Positions 1 to 12,352 of a stretch of DNA of 64,000 nucleotides are shown piece after piece. The translations under genes were made by a program, and so were the position numbers. Location: assembly GCF_043641665.1 (NCBI RefSeq), contig NC_092182.1:21203241-21267240 (forward strand), written 5' to 3'. The stretch comes from Enoplosus armatus (lineage: Eukaryota; Chordata; Actinopteri; Centrarchiformes; Enoplosidae). Below the pieces are notes generated by a model. The model was given only the letters and a program-made list of their open reading frames with translations. It was not told the DNA's origin and searched no databases. Position 1 is the stretch's first letter. Every line of letters starts with the position of its first letter.

Positions 1-149
1 TAGTTAAGTGTCAATTTGGATCCGAGTGTGCTCAATTTGAAATAGATGTGGGAAAACGCTTGAGTCTGTATGCCATGTCAGATTACATGACTCTGCATAA
101 TATTACTTACATTCATTTGTCATATCGATAACAAGCAAACAGTCCTTAC

Positions 150-3100
150 CTTCAATAACATTCAGAACAACTGTGACCGTGGCCTGTCCATATTCATTTG
201 TAGCAAAGCATTTATAGGTATCGGCTTGATCCGGCATAACATTTGGCATCTGGAAGATATAAGACATGCTAAACATAATGGACCCAGTGGGTGAGGTAGA
301 TGGCTTTGTCAATAACTATTATACTAAATAGCAGTGGTTCCCAACCTTTTTTGTCTAATGTGTTATGTATCCCATTTTATTTATTTATAACCTCATTCTT
401 TCTTCTCTATTTATACCAGTGCAGTACATATATATACATACATATACATTGTTATTGTATATACTTTTTACTTTTCACTTAAATGTTTATATCTTATATT
501 TTTACATACTTCCCATTTCTAACTAATTTCCCCCCTGAGATCAATAAAGTATTTCTGATTCTGATTCTGATTATTTACAATAAGCGTAACACCAACTTGT
601 TATCCTATTTGTGTGTTTAGACAAGTGTGGATATATATCTTTTTTTGTTTAACCAAATCATAATTTAGTGTTTTAGCTGAGCTACTCCACAATCTTTCCT
701 TGTATCCCCTGGCAACTGCAGAGGTACCCACTAAGGTAGTACCCCTGTAGGAATCACTACTGTACAGTATCCAATGAATAGTAATAGAACTAGATACATA
801 TTCCCTTTGTGACATCTTACAAATGACAGACCAATTAAATTGAAATACAATTACAGGCTCTGCACACTGCGTGATTGGTAGATGGCCTCCTGATGCGTAA
901 CTGCATGACTTTTTATTTTACATTTACATACAGCAGTGAATTGACAGGATATGGAGGTAGATGTGTCCAGCCCATTTCATGAAAGTGACTTTGTTGAGTG
1001 TGCTCCTCTCAGGATGAGTGAAATCCACTTATTGTAGAAAAAGTAATTGATAAAGCACACAGATGGGTCAGAAGACTGGATGACATTGATGTAATCAAAT
1101 AGCTTCTTCATCTTCTTCTTCTTTTCTCTCTCCTTCTCTTTCTATTTATCTATTTTTCTCTGTGCTATTTTAACGCTCCTTTACATCAGCATGTTGCTGT
1201 ATAGTATCTCTGTGATTTGATAGCCCATATCACTTGCCTCAAATGTATGCTCATTGGAATTGGGATCATATTTAGTCTGGTATCTTGATGTATCAGACAC
1301 GTCTCCGTTATTTCTGCTCCACGTTACAGTCGGCTGCGGGTCTCCAGTGACAATGGCTTTGAAAAAAGCAAATTTGCCTGTAAAAAAAGACAGAAGACGT
1401 CACTTCATCTTCAGTTTTCTGGTTTTTTTTTGGAAATACTGGAAACAGATGCAGAATATATTTATTTAAATATTTCTTTGTTACTTAGTCTGACTATTGA
1501 TTTGTAATATATACTCTTGTTGCATAGAATGCTTGATGCCTATAGCACCACTACATGGCAAATGCAAAAAGTGGAGAATTTGTCCTGTACAGTTAATAAC
1601 AGACTTTTCTTAATACTTTTCCTGGTTTTAAATTGAACTCAGTGTGTTTAAATTTATTTTATATTATTTTAAATTTATCTGACTGACACAGGAGTCTGGG
1701 TGTTGAATGTCAGGGCTCTGCTGCCACTGGCCCGTTGCACAAAAGTCATGAATCTAATCCATTATGTAGAATCATGGAAATTTCATCTTGGAATATATCT
1801 TGTGATATTAATGTTTAGAATTATTCTTAAGCTATCAGTCCTACCCTCTTGGATGGTTAAAGCAATCGGCTTGCGGGTGAAGTCTGGATGGCTCTTTCCC
1901 TCTGGCAGTGTCTCGGTAAACTGTGTAATCATCACCCCGGGGACCTTAGATTTTTTCTTGATCCCCACTGTCAGCATTGGAAAATGAAATGTCAGCGACA
2001 ATACATTTGACGCTTAAAAGGAGAAGAGAATGAAAAACACGACCATGATCATATCCAACCCTCAAAACCTGTTGCTGTTTTGTAATCAAATCATCACCCA
2101 CATAACACATGCTGAAACCCATTCTAATACATGATATATTAGAATGTTTAATGTTACTCACTCTATCAGTTTATTATCATTCAGAGCTGTACGCATGTGG
2201 CTCTGGTGCAGAAGACTCTTTTGTGTCACATATTCAGTACATTTACATTTCAATTACTTTATCTTTTTAACCGTTTCCCTTGGGAATCCATGCCTAGAAT
2301 TCAATCCGAGAACAGATATGTAGCGATGCACCTACATATCCACGCACAAAATATATGTGCGCTCATACAGTATATTAATAAATAAATTGCATATCAGTTC
2401 TTCATGCCTTCGTGACCAGTCGGGGAAGAAAAAGACAGCTGATGACGGATTCTCGCTTGTCCCCTAAGCCTACCTTCTTTATCATTGCAAATCTCTGCAT
2501 CACGACCTGATAAGGCACATGTTAAAGAGCATAAACGGCACATGTCAACATGGTATAAGCATTGGATTATGGATGAGATAATTAAATTGAGGGACAGGAA
2601 ATAAAATACTAGAGCAGCATTTAGTGCGCTGAATGGCTTCATTGTGAGATTTGGCAGATGAAGCTAAATCACGTCAGCACGGGTTAAACAATGTAATATT
2701 CTTAAAATGTAAAAATAATGACATTCTGTCCATGCAGCAATATACAATGGGATATGTGTACTATAACCTATTAATGTACAAAAATACACGTGAATATGGA
2801 AAATATCTGATTCTGCTTCTCATTTTCAGCTGAGCACTTCTCAGTGTCCAGTGATGTGATCAGTATGCAATGTGTAGACATACATTTGAGCCCTTTATGA
2901 GCTCCTGTTGGCCTTGAATAGACTATGTGTACATGCTCTTGTACACTCTAAATATGGTTGCTATGGTCGACAAATTGCAGCCTTGAACTTTCTGAATAAA
3001 GTCAATCTGATTTGAATTGTATCATAGCTGACGATTTCACAAAGACTACTTGCTTTTCTCATAGCAAGTAATTATTCGAGGCATCAGACATACAAATACA

Positions 3101-3720
3101 CTTTATTGAATATATTCACTATTTCCTTTAGAGTTATTCACAAATAGATCTCCATGCCAACCTCATTCTATCACTTCTGTAAGACTCTGACCTGGAAATG
3201 TGTCATCTTATCACTTTGTCACAGTTAAGGAGATCAAACTTACTGAAATAGCTTTGTATTAAACACATTTTAGAAATATTGTTTCTTGGATATGATGGAC
3301 ATATTGCATGTACCTAACCTTTAAGCTAACCTTTAAGGCAGCTACATCCTAATTGACTCGATGATTATGTAAGGTAGTACAAATAATTACATTTCTGTAG
3401 CAATTTATAAAAATATATTCAAAACAAGTTCCTTTAGATTTAAAAGGGTTGATAGTATCCACCAATCCTATCAGAGGATTCTCAGTTTCCCCTCTAGGTT
3501 CAGATTAATGGTTTGGTTTGGTTACTTGTCACCTCTGTGTTGCAAATGGCTCTTCAGTTTGGAATAAAAGATCAAAAATAAACTGTTGAGATGTTGTGCA
3601 AACACGCTAGCTTGATATTGGACATTCTTCTTTAATGCGTTCTGTAGAAAATGAGATGACACTTAAGTGGTTACCTTGGCCAGTGGCTGTCCCATCAGAC
3701 ACTTTTGATCTTTTAAACAT
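150..3720 (-). CDS. igfn1: igfn1-like copy A, 5' part only (coding exons 1-4)
   Basis: First four coding exons of a third tandem igfn1-like gene; the rest lies beyond the window start. Exons in transcript order: 3675-3720 (ATG at 3718-3720, MFKRSKVSDGTATGQ), 1845-1967, 1238-1377, 150-249. They total 409 nt, about 136 codons, with junction phases 1, 1, 0, 1 as in copies B and C. Exon 2 reads through KKKSKVPGVMITQF and PDFTRKPIALTIQEG; exon 3 carries the Ig Trp (QPTVTWSRNNG); exon 4 has ADTYKCFATNEYGQA. Together they make the N-terminal Ig domain. The start is chosen because all three copies begin M(F/W)K in a short phase-1 exon. Exon 3 ends at a GC donor (GAG then GCAAGT) where C has GTAAG. 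No exon 5 is visible in bases 1-149. By family this should be a sarcomere-associated muscle protein. Confidence 0.9.
250..1237. other. Intron 3 of copy A, with a transposon remnant
   Basis: About 1 kb between exons 4 and 3 of copy A. Bases 332-762 look like a decayed element (separate entry). Around 1085-1160 there is a pyrimidine-rich CTT/TCT tract. I see no further exon. Confidence 0.6.
332..762. repeat. hAT-like element remnant with a nested LINE 3' tail
   Basis: The left end reads CAGTGGTTCCCAACC and the right end, reverse-complemented, starts CAGTAGTGATTCCTAC. This is the terminal form of a common fish non-autonomous hAT-type repeat. Within it, about 535-577, is AATAAAGTATTTCTGATTC followed by TCTGAT repeats, which resembles the 3' end of a fish non-LTR retrotransposon. 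I could not find a matching 8-bp target duplication, so the outer boundaries are approximate. Confidence 0.45.
1968..3674. other. Intron 1 of copy A
   Basis: A 1.7 kb intron between the first and second coding exons. It is AT-rich. A LINE-like 3' tail motif (GAATAAAGTCAATCTGATTT) lies near 2994-3013. No additional exon with matching splice signals was seen. The 467-bp intron 2 (1378-1844) likewise shows nothing beyond AT-rich sequence. Confidence 0.5.
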
Positions 3721-3765
3721 CTTGGGTCCTTTGATTCCTGGATGGATTCAGCAAGATTTCCCCAA
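3721..3765 (-). other. 5' UTR part of copy A coding exon 1
   Basis: Upstream of the ATG the sequence runs back 45 nt to a probable acceptor (TCTATTGCAG, intron AG at 3766-3767). The bases just before the start codon, GACCCAAG ATG, resemble those of copy C (AAACCAAG ATG) and copy B (AATCAAG ATG), which supports both the start codon and a spliced 5' UTR. Confidence 0.5.
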
Positions 3766-5139
3766 CTGCAATAGATGGTGAAAGGATTTTAAGTACAGTA
3801 TGTACGGCTCCACTGAACTATTCAAAAAGATTGTATTTGTTTAAGGATTAAGTTTAGGCAGATGCCCTGCATGAGAGCTTAAAGTGACGGCAAGAACGTT
3901 CCTTTGGTGTTGAACAAATTTGTTGAACAGTTTTTGTTTGGTGTGATTTGATTTGACTTAGACTGATTCTTTATTGGATCATTTTATGCAGAAAAGTGCA
4001 CTGTTTGGCTGAATTTGCAAATGTACTCTTCCAGTTTGACAATTTAATGTTGAGATATTCTGGAGATGAGAGAAAAATTGCAAACCTCCTGGAGTAATGC
4101 TAACACTAGTTAAATCTGTGGTAATTATTGTGATTTGGAAGATCACAACTTCCTGGAGGGGCTGATTACTTGAACGGATAATATAATAATAATAACGTAA
4201 CAAAAATATTATGCTAGCAAATGTTTTGACTGTCAAAAATGCTTATGTTTTAAGAAAAAAAGCTCTGCCTAACATTACCTTTGGCCATGATTCTACTGAC
4301 AGCTCAGTATACAGTAAAGGACACAAAACACAATCATCTGTGGCGATATTGTCAAGACTGTCAGCTGCTTGCTGTATGCTGAGTGTTATCACATTCCTCC
4401 AAAATAAAATCCCCTTAAAATTAGAACCAGAGTGTAGAATTTCACATCAACCCCATGATGTAATTTCTTACCAGGCCTTAACTATCATTATTCAAGGTTT
4501 TTTGTTGTCACTTTAAGCTGCAGCATGCTGGCTTGATGTTCAAATGTCTACATGCTTATCAAATTAACAATTTTTATGATCTGTCAGTTCCATTCGCAGC
4601 AGGAATCTCTGCTAGTACATAGCAATCTTTCATTACCCACATGGCTGCTAAACTTAGAATGATAAATGTCACTTCTCAAAAATAGACTGATGGAACATTA
4701 ATCGTAATGGATTCAGTGTTGCTGGGGCTTAAGGGGATTTACAAAAACATAACTATTTGTTTAGAAAGCCAACGATATGCTAGGCATATATAAACTTCAC
4801 ATGACTGAGGTACATAATTGTACTGACTCACAAAAAAAACCCGTATGCCTCTAAAGTAACTATATGGAAGACACAATCACACCAAGACCAGCAACATGTC
4901 ATTTTCATCAATAGTAATTTTAATTAAAATACTGTTTGCTCTTAAGGGGAAATGTATTTTCTGCACTTACAGAGATCATATTGTATTGCCTTAGTGAGCT
5001 CTTTGTAGTACTTTGACTTCATCATCATCTTCACCATCATATACATATGACTTCTCAATAGACTGATGCATTTGTTATGCTGCTCTTAAATTTAATGTTG
5101 CCATCATTTCATAAATTAAAAAAAATCGGTGCTGATGGT

Positions 5140-5470
5140 TAAAGGTACCCTGTGGAGTTTTTGATTGCTAGTAGCACTACGCTGGAATGTTTCTGTGTGC
5201 CTCAAGGAAACACACAATACGTTTTGGTGTGTTACAATGAATGTAAACACTAATTATGCTTACAAGAAAACTCCACCTCTAAGTGGTGTTTGATCTTTGC
5301 CTTCCGAGTATGGTTAGCTAACAGTTTGGCAAATGCTAGCTATTAAGCTAATGTTTACATGAGTGTACGAGCTATTACAGCAACAGCCTTTTTCCTTAAA
5401 GTGGGATGCCATAATATTTAGGCAATCATGTCGATATTGTCAAGACTGTCAGTCAGTATAGTAGACCTCT
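5140..5470. repeat. Probable interspersed repeat
   Basis: The segment from AAAGGTACCCTGTGGAG to about CAGTCAGTATAGTAGACC has the look of a dispersed fish repeat. Bases 5432-5452 repeat exactly at 4344-4364 (21 bp, CGATATTGTCAAGACTGTCA plus G). Boundaries are uncertain. Confidence 0.35.
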
Positions 5471-7456
5471 CATTTTTCCAAAGCCATTCTCTATTGCATG
5501 ACTCAGGAATTTAAATTTTAATCACAGTGTAGGTTCTAATGTTGGTGTTGCAGTAAAAGTGGCTGTGACAACAGGCAGGACATTGCCTGGAGCTAAAATA
5601 TATTTTGTGGTACAGCTGCAAGAATTTCCTGTTATTCTGTGTACCGTTTGTTGTCCCAGGACTTTGGTTTATAGCTTTGGGGGAGAGAGGCTCATGTTCC
5701 CAAATATTGATTGTAATCTGCACGCACCACTAACGACGCCACACACTGGCACACTGTACATTTGTAACTGTTTGATTGAAAATTGATTGAAACAATCCCT
5801 TTGCAGACTGGGTATACTCTTCAGGTGCATTTTTGAGAGTAAATAAGAGACATTGATTGCGTAAGTTTGTTTCCTAAAACTAAATATTGCTGATGCTGTC
5901 TGAATCTTTGCTCTGAAACTATTTCTCTTGTCACAAGACCAGTTAGAAAGCCCTCTGATCGTCACTATAGGCTGTATACTCTAAATGCCCAACTGGGATG
6001 GCTTGATGTGTCTGCACATGCATGCACAGTAGCGGTAATGCATGACTGGATTGTCTATAAAATTTTTTATGTGCATCTATTTACATCTCTCATTTAATAG
6101 CAGAGCAGAGCAGTGCAGAAGTCACCTTAGGTTGTAAAGCTTGTTATTCCTCAAGGTGAAGAGGCAGACAAACAGACACACACTCTCACTGGCTGAATGA
6201 CCGACTGACCAACTGACATTACTGTCTTTAGAGCTCTATGCTGTTGCTAGCATCACTTATAAGCTACTGCAGCTTCCTTTTATGAGGTACCAGCAAGTCT
6301 TATTTTTGAACTAAATCCTGAATTCAAGCTGTACATCTTTCCAACATAGTTTCATAGACACATTAACCAAATAATTCTACCAGATTATTGGAGCCGTTTC
6401 ATAGAGCCGTCAGTTAATTGAATAAAGTGCATCAGGATTTCGATTGGCAAAATAGGCCTTTTATCGACATTCATACTGTAAAAGAAAAATTAACCTCTCT
6501 GAGCAATGGCATGAGATTTACCAGATAAAGTGATAAAGTAGACACATTTAATTTTTATTTTAAAATTTTAAAATTTATTTAGTCATCTTTGACTTCTCTT
6601 AACCTCTCTCATGTAAGTATTTGCACAAACCTAGCACCCAGCCAGTATAGGCTCGTGATATAGGGTGTCGATGGTCCACGGCTGTTGGAAGATAACTGGA
6701 TTGTAATATGATAGGTCACATGCCACATAAAACTGTGAACATCCCATCTCGAACATCTTAATATGCTTGTAAATCTCTGTTGACATGATGACTGAGTCGT
6801 ACTGTGGTGAAACCAGCTCAGTATAGCAAATTTGAACACTGTAGATTACCATATTCTGGTGTTCTGAGGCACAAAAAAAGATATGCAATTGATCTTTATT
6901 ACACCCCGACTCTTGACATGTCTGTTTTCAGTTTGCACCTATCTTGGTTTGTCACGAGAGCAACTAAATCAGTGTCTAGATAATTTTAACATTTCAAAGT
7001 GGTACTGTATATGATATTGTGCTAAATATGCTGTAACTGTATACAGTATATGCTAAATATGATGAGCACTCCACATGACAACATACTGCATGCTACTGGA
7101 CTTGATTTTATTTTATTTTTCACCAAACTGTATGCTCTTGAATGCTGATTGTAAGAAGTTCAGATTTTTGTGCTCAACAAACATTTTCTCTTTAAAACTT
7201 GTTTTGGGTACTTGCCTTCTGACATGGTCCTAAGCGAACAGCCTCTTTGCTGTGAGAGTTGTGTTTTATGGGTTTCATGTGGCCTGTGTTACACGCTGCT
7301 GTTAACGTTACCAGCTGCTTATGCGACCAGCGCTGAAATACAGCACGGGATAGTATAGTCAGAGACTGAGAGCATCATTAAAATGATTAAAAGCAAGACT
7401 CTACTAAGGGCATGCGGCTATCTAAGGAGTCGGCGTTGATGCTAAGCATGTGCAGT

Positions 7457-7552
7457 AGCTGAGAGTGGCAAGTTTGCTTAATTTGGGCTATTACCAAGCT
7501 CTCTTTTTGCCTTGGTAATAACCTGAATTAAGCCACCCTGCCACTCTCAGCT
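7457..7552. ncRNA. 96-nt foldback (miRNA-precursor-like or short foldback MITE)
   Basis: Arms 7457-7498 and 7511-7552, each 42 nt, are reverse complements at 36 of 42 positions, separated by a 12-nt loop (CTCTCTTTTTGC). Counting G-U wobbles, 38 of 42 positions pair on either strand. The mismatches cluster in two small internal loops. The size and loop fit a pre-miRNA hairpin, but no known miRNA was recognised. A short foldback transposon is an equal alternative. The 15-mer AGCTCTCTTTTTGCC occurs at the loop and again just past the right arm, hinting at a local duplication. Confidence 0.4.
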
Positions 7553-8242
7553 CTCTTTTTGCCGTAGTTACAGAGAGATTGTATGGTTTGCAATGTGTCT
7601 TTTTCAGTAGCAGTAAAAACTTGAGGAACAAGTGAACAGATGAAGCAAGCTGTGCCATGTTAAATAAACAGTACCTATGAAAATGAAAGCTAAGAGTTTG
7701 AAAAAAAGAAGAGTAGATTTTTGTGAAGGTGTTTGGTGAGTAAAAACAAAGGACTAGTAAAGAAGACGTCAAAGAATTTTAGTGGTTAATCGCTTATATG
7801 TTTGTTGGGTAAGTGTCTGCGTGTGACGAACGTTAATTTGAACTGCTGAACTATTGCTATTTGAAATGCACATTAGCATATATATTCGCATGTCTAAACT
7901 CCAGGAAATGACTCTGATAACCTTCTGACACAAATTCTAACACTGATACAAAATTTAAAAAAAACTACTCATTTGAGTAAAGCAGCAAAATCTAGAATCC
8001 ATTCTGCTATGCTTTACATAAGATAACATATCGGAGCACTTACTAAAACAAGGCAGCTCAATCGTGTTTATAGGCAATCGCTTTCCACAGTTTGCCACAT
8101 TAACTCAGTGTTATCTTTGGACTAGATGTTAAGAGTGAATCAGCAACAGGATTAGTTGAGTGTTTAAGACTGTGACCAACTCTAAATACTTAACACCTCA
8201 ATGTAAGAGTGGTGCTGTATGGAAGATGAATGATGAACTTAC

Positions 8243-8335
8243 CTCAGTGCTCCTGTGATCCTCTTGAGTGGTGCTGCTTCCCAGTCTGATATTTGAGTGT
8301 TGCCTCCTTGGTCTTTAAGCTACTAAATCCTTACA
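8243..8335 (-). other. Candidate 5' untranslated exon of copy A
   Basis: On the minus strand a segment ends in GGAGCACTGAG followed by a perfect donor GTAAGT (exon edge 8243). Candidate first exons of C (46972) and B (21886) have similar composition, and C shares CAGACTG followed about 30 nt later by GAGCACTGAG. The upstream edge is not defined; the minus strand carries a weak TATA-like TTTATATC near 8400. This is inference from one splice site plus similarity. Confidence 0.35.
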
Positions 8336-9352
8336 GGAATGCCAATGACGTTGTCAGACATGGTGCCTGCCAAGAAAGGGGATTGCTTTTCTGTTTTTGA
8401 TATAAATCACAACCTCTAGCAAGAGGGAGGAGGGAAAGCCAAGTTTGGCTACCAGCCTCACAGTGGGACGACCACGACTGTGGATTCTTGTTGACAGAGG
8501 CATGACCTTCTTCGGGAGTGGTCTTAAATTATATGAATTTGCTGTTTGAAAAATGGAATTTGGCAAATTCTTGTTATGATATCAATACATAGATGTTCTG
8601 TTGCACGCTAAACTGCTTGTGTGAAATTTTACTTTTGAGTTTACTTTGTTTTGTAATACTTTGTCCTCATGATTGGCATCCTGATCTTTTCATGTGATCA
8701 TTTACAACTTATTACTTTCTCTGCCTCCATTTGGCAAGACAAACCGTGGCAAGAGAAATGTGGAAGTTGGGTGTATTTTTTTTTATAATATGTATTTTGT
8801 CTTTCTTTTGACAGTTAGATTGGTCAGTTATGTCAGTCAGTATTGATGCACTTGCCAAGTGTTGACAGCCAAGTATGCTCGTATTGACACTCTGATGAAA
8901 TTACGAGAACAACAAAACATTATATTAATGTTTAGATGCACTAATGACTCCTATTGACACCAACTAAAAATACAATGTGTTTATTAGGTGTCTAAGGAGT
9001 ATTGAATACCAACTTTAAACATAACACATGGATAACAGTGTGAGCCCAGGATCCTTCAAGAAGTGTAATCTCATAAATGGGCAGGTCTGTGGAGATCAGG
9101 ACTTTTAATGTTTCAACATTTCTGGTCATCTTGGAATTATTGTATTTCTTATGACTTTACTACTTTGATGTAGGACTTATTATATGTTTATGGATGCTCC
9201 ATTTAGATATCAATTGTGTTTTTCTGATATATGCCAATCATTAGGGCTTTGTGTTTGGCAGTGGACAAGTCTGTCCTGAAATAAGCGAACAAAAAAAATA
9301 GTTGTTTGTTTTAATCAGTAAGTACTGTATTCTGTACACTGAGAATATCTCA

Positions 9353-9362
9353 CCATATATGG
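9353..9362. promoter_or_regulatory. Perfect CArG box (SRF site)
   Basis: CCATATATGG fits CC(A/T)6GG exactly and is palindromic. It lies about 1 kb upstream of the candidate first exon of copy A. SRF sites are common in striated-muscle promoters, which suits igfn1, but a single match can arise by chance. Confidence 0.3.
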
Positions 9363-9559
9363 TTGTATATAACAAAGCAGGAGATTATTATTTCAGTTGA
9401 TGACAAACAACAATATGTTAAGTAATAAAGGCTATACATATTTAGAGCTATAAATGTTATTAGTCACAAAGTAATAAAAAAGTAAGAAATAAAACAAATT
9501 TAAATGTAAATTTGGCTCAGCAGAGGGCTTTCTCATATATTTCATGACTCAAGGTATTC

Positions 9560-9567
9560 TATAAAAG
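9560..9567 (+). promoter_or_regulatory. TATA-box match on the plus strand
   Basis: TATAAAAG lies about 200 bp from the CArG box. It points away from all recognised genes, and no plus-strand gene follows, so it may be fortuitous or mark an unrecognised non-coding transcript. Confidence 0.2.
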
Positions 9568-10940
9568 ACCAGCCTCACTGTTGACATTATACTCTGCGGA
9601 GAACTGTATGAAGAGCCAGTCAGTGGAGCAGACAGGTTGCAGGTCCACTAATATTTCATTTGCTTTGGTGTATATGTTGTACACTCTGATCACCTTGAGA
9701 GTATGTACATGTGAAAAGTCCTTCAGATTCCCCATGGAGACTGGGTTGCTGGCACTTTAAACCACAACCCAGTTATTGTGGTCTTAGTAATAACAGAGCT
9801 ATGCTCAGTTTGAGCACGATTGTGTGTGTGTGTGGATATTTCAAGCAGAGTAATAAAAGCAGATGCATGGCACAGGAACTATGACTGTTCTCCGGCATGG
9901 GAAGCCGATATGAGAGGCTTGATGTTCTTGAAGGCATTTATTGCAAGAGGTCAGTGAAGTCAGGAGCTTTGAATTCTACCCTGCAAAACAATGACAGAAC
10001 AGCATGACATTACACAACCCAATGCAACATGGACAAAGGTAACCCCTTCTGTGTGTATAGGAAAGTACAGTATAATTAAACTATTATTATACTATAACTT
10101 ATAATTGACTATATATTAATTCAACTAAAATGGCTAAAACTCTCTAGATAAGTGATGAAATAGCTTCTGCAGCATCCATGTTTTATGTTGTCAAAGAAAG
10201 ATGTCTGATGATTAATTAGACCTCTTTTGTACTGTATATTAAACAATAGCCAACATTTGTAATATTTTTCTCAGCATATCACTACAAGGATTGCTAAATA
10301 CTGTTAGAGGGTTTTAAAGGTCAAAGGCTAGTACAATAAACTCCCAGTAAAGAGTTGTATCTATAATAACTGGATGCCATTTGGCTACTGATATAATATT
10401 AGTCTGTCCAAGGACTTTACACAGGAAGATGCACAGTTGTTTGCAAGGTTGCACTTGGTCATGCACATGAAATTGTATCATTTATGACCTTCCATAATAG
10501 ACTCGCAATATCCTCTGAAAGCGTGCAAACACATGCTCTCAGTAAAAGAGAAATCTGAAGCCATGTGACAGTTGGCAAAGCAGAAGAAGTGCACGTGAAG
10601 TTACAAAATGGAAAGGCACAATAAATGCCTCACAGTATGTCAGGGCTGTGTGCTAAGCTGAATGTGATTGCAGCAAACAAGTCATTTCATAGTCAAATAC
10701 TGGTTAAGTACAGCCACAAAATATGATATACATAATTACTTGATTATTTTTATAATAATAACGGTAATAAAGTTTGATTTGACTGGACTGGTCTTGACAC
10801 TTTTTGGGGCGAGCATTGGTTTATATTTGATGTTACAGAATAATGAAAGATTGGATTGCACCCGAATACAACAATAAATATGGGCCAGAGACAAGGCCAA
10901 TGCCTGAGTCTTTATCTTGACATCTTGGAACACAGAAATA

Positions 10941-11430
10941 GTTTTTTTTTTTGCCACGCTAGAGGTCTGACTCTATGGATGGCAGTGTCGTCTGTTGGCC
11001 CACCACTTTGGTCCAGACAGAATCATCTCAACAGCTATTGGATGGATGGCCATTAACGTTTGTAAAGACATTCATGGTCTCAAGAGGATGAATCCTAATG
11101 AGTGTGAAATGTCTCGGCAACTGTTGGATTGATTGCAATGAAATTTGCAATGAAACTTTTCATGTCCCCCTCAGGATAAATTGTAAAACATTTTAATTTT
11201 AATTTGTCCAGTACTTTGATTTATAACCAAACTAATGGCATTCCTCATTAGCCTCAGCTGTACTTTATGCTAACACGCTAAGCTACGATGTTGAACCTGG
11301 TAAACATCTGCATGTGAACATTGTCATTCTGAGTGTTAGCATGCTGACGTTAGCATTTATCTCAACGTGATCTCATCACCGAAGCCTGTACAGCCTCACA
11401 GAGCCATTAGGATGCCTGTAGACAAGCTCT
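10941..11430 (+). repeat. Interspersed fish repeat, copy 1
   Basis: The segment from the T-run plus GCCACGCTAG, through TGGCCCACCACTTTGGTCC and CATTCATGGTC, to GTTAGCATGCTGACGTTAGC and CAGCCTCACAGAGCC matches a second copy at about 61083-61560 in the same order. Similar sequences are abundant in percomorph genomes. The family name and exact ends cannot be assigned by eye. Confidence 0.55.
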
Positions 11431-11774
11431 TGATTAAATGTAGGTTAAAGACAGGCAAGTAAGACATTTCACTGGTGAACAGGTAGGATTTATTTACATT
11501 TTGGCATAACGATGAGTTATTCAAACATTAAAACATACTCTGTTATAGCCATATTTCATATTGTCAATTTTCCATTTTCCATGTCAATAAATAAATTCAT
11601 ATGGGTGCAAGCTGATTATTACTGTTGAATCTCAGATGTCCTTAGTGCTCTTTGAATCAAGTAGACAAACTGAGTAGAATTTGTGCTCAAATACAACAGA
11701 ATCTGTTTGAATCTGTCATTTGTTATTGGTGCTTTAACACATTTTAGCTCTTCCTTTCTTTCTCTCTTTCATCC

Positions 11775-11799
11775 TTTATTTTCTTCGTCATGGTTTATT
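11775..11799 (-). terminator. Candidate poly(A) signals of copy B
   Basis: Two AATAAA hexamers on the minus strand (11794-11799 and 11775-11780) lie 130-155 nt past the copy B stop codon. They would give a short 3' UTR. A further AATAAA lies near 11490. Confidence 0.5.
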
Positions 11800-11928
11800 T
11801 AAACACATTAATACAGTAATTCACAAAAAAAACACAGATGACAGCAGGTTTCAAATTGGCAAATCCTTTACGTTCCATTCGTTTAAATGGAACAGGCATC
11901 GTCAGGAGTTCAGGCTCACTGCATCATC

Positions 11929-12352
11929 CTAATCTGAAGGAGGAGGGAGAGAGGGCATTGTTAAAAATGTATAGCCAGGGGAGCAGAATTTAAGATGTAA
12001 TGAATACTTTTGAATGTGTTTTTACCTTTAACAACAAGTCTAGTTGAACACTCCACTCTGCCCAGAGGACTTTCTGCAATGACCGTGTAATCCCCATTGT
12101 CCTTGGGCCCAACTTTGAGTATCACCATGGAGCACACCCCACATGTGTTAGTGATGTAGTAGTTGGTGTTAGTGTTGAGGCTGATATTATTTCTGTACCA
12201 GGTAACATAGGGTCTGGGGTTTCCTGTCACTGCACAACTCATGTAGCATTCATAGCTCTCTGGACTGTTGTGCATTTTTAGCGGAACAGAGAATGAGGGA
12301 GGCGTCTCAAAGCTGCAGTCCTTGGAGACAGGAAGGTTCAAAGTAAATGTTT
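11929..12352 (-). other. igfn1: Copy B exons 22-23: Ig7 and stop
   Basis: Exon 22 (327 nt) encodes the C-terminal Ig: ECYMSCAVTGNPRPYVTWYR, then NTCGVCSMVILKVGPKDNGD. It is Cys-rich, with a C-x-x-C. Exon 23 supplies only AT to complete GAT (Asp) and then TAG at 11929-11931, after an acceptor with a purine-poor tract (CCTCCTCCTTCAG). Confidence 0.88.

Larger units (their letters stand above)
3768..8242. other. Probable 5' UTR intron of copy A
   Basis: About 4.5 kb without a credible coding exon. It holds a repeat fragment near 5140-5470 and a 96-nt hairpin at 7457-7552 (both listed separately). If the candidate untranslated exon at 8243 is right, this whole stretch is an intron of copy A and the hairpin is intronic. 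Small open frames here lack splice context or recognisable domains. Confidence 0.4.
8336..11480. other. Spacer between copy A and copy B
   Basis: About 3.1 kb with no gene. It contains a near-MEF2 motif (CTAAAAATAC, about 8966-8975), a CArG box and a TATAAAAG, a LINE-like tail (AATAAAGTTTGATTTGACTG, about 10766-10785), and a longer interspersed repeat at 10941-11430. It probably includes the copy A promoter and the end of the copy B transcript. Confidence 0.45.
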
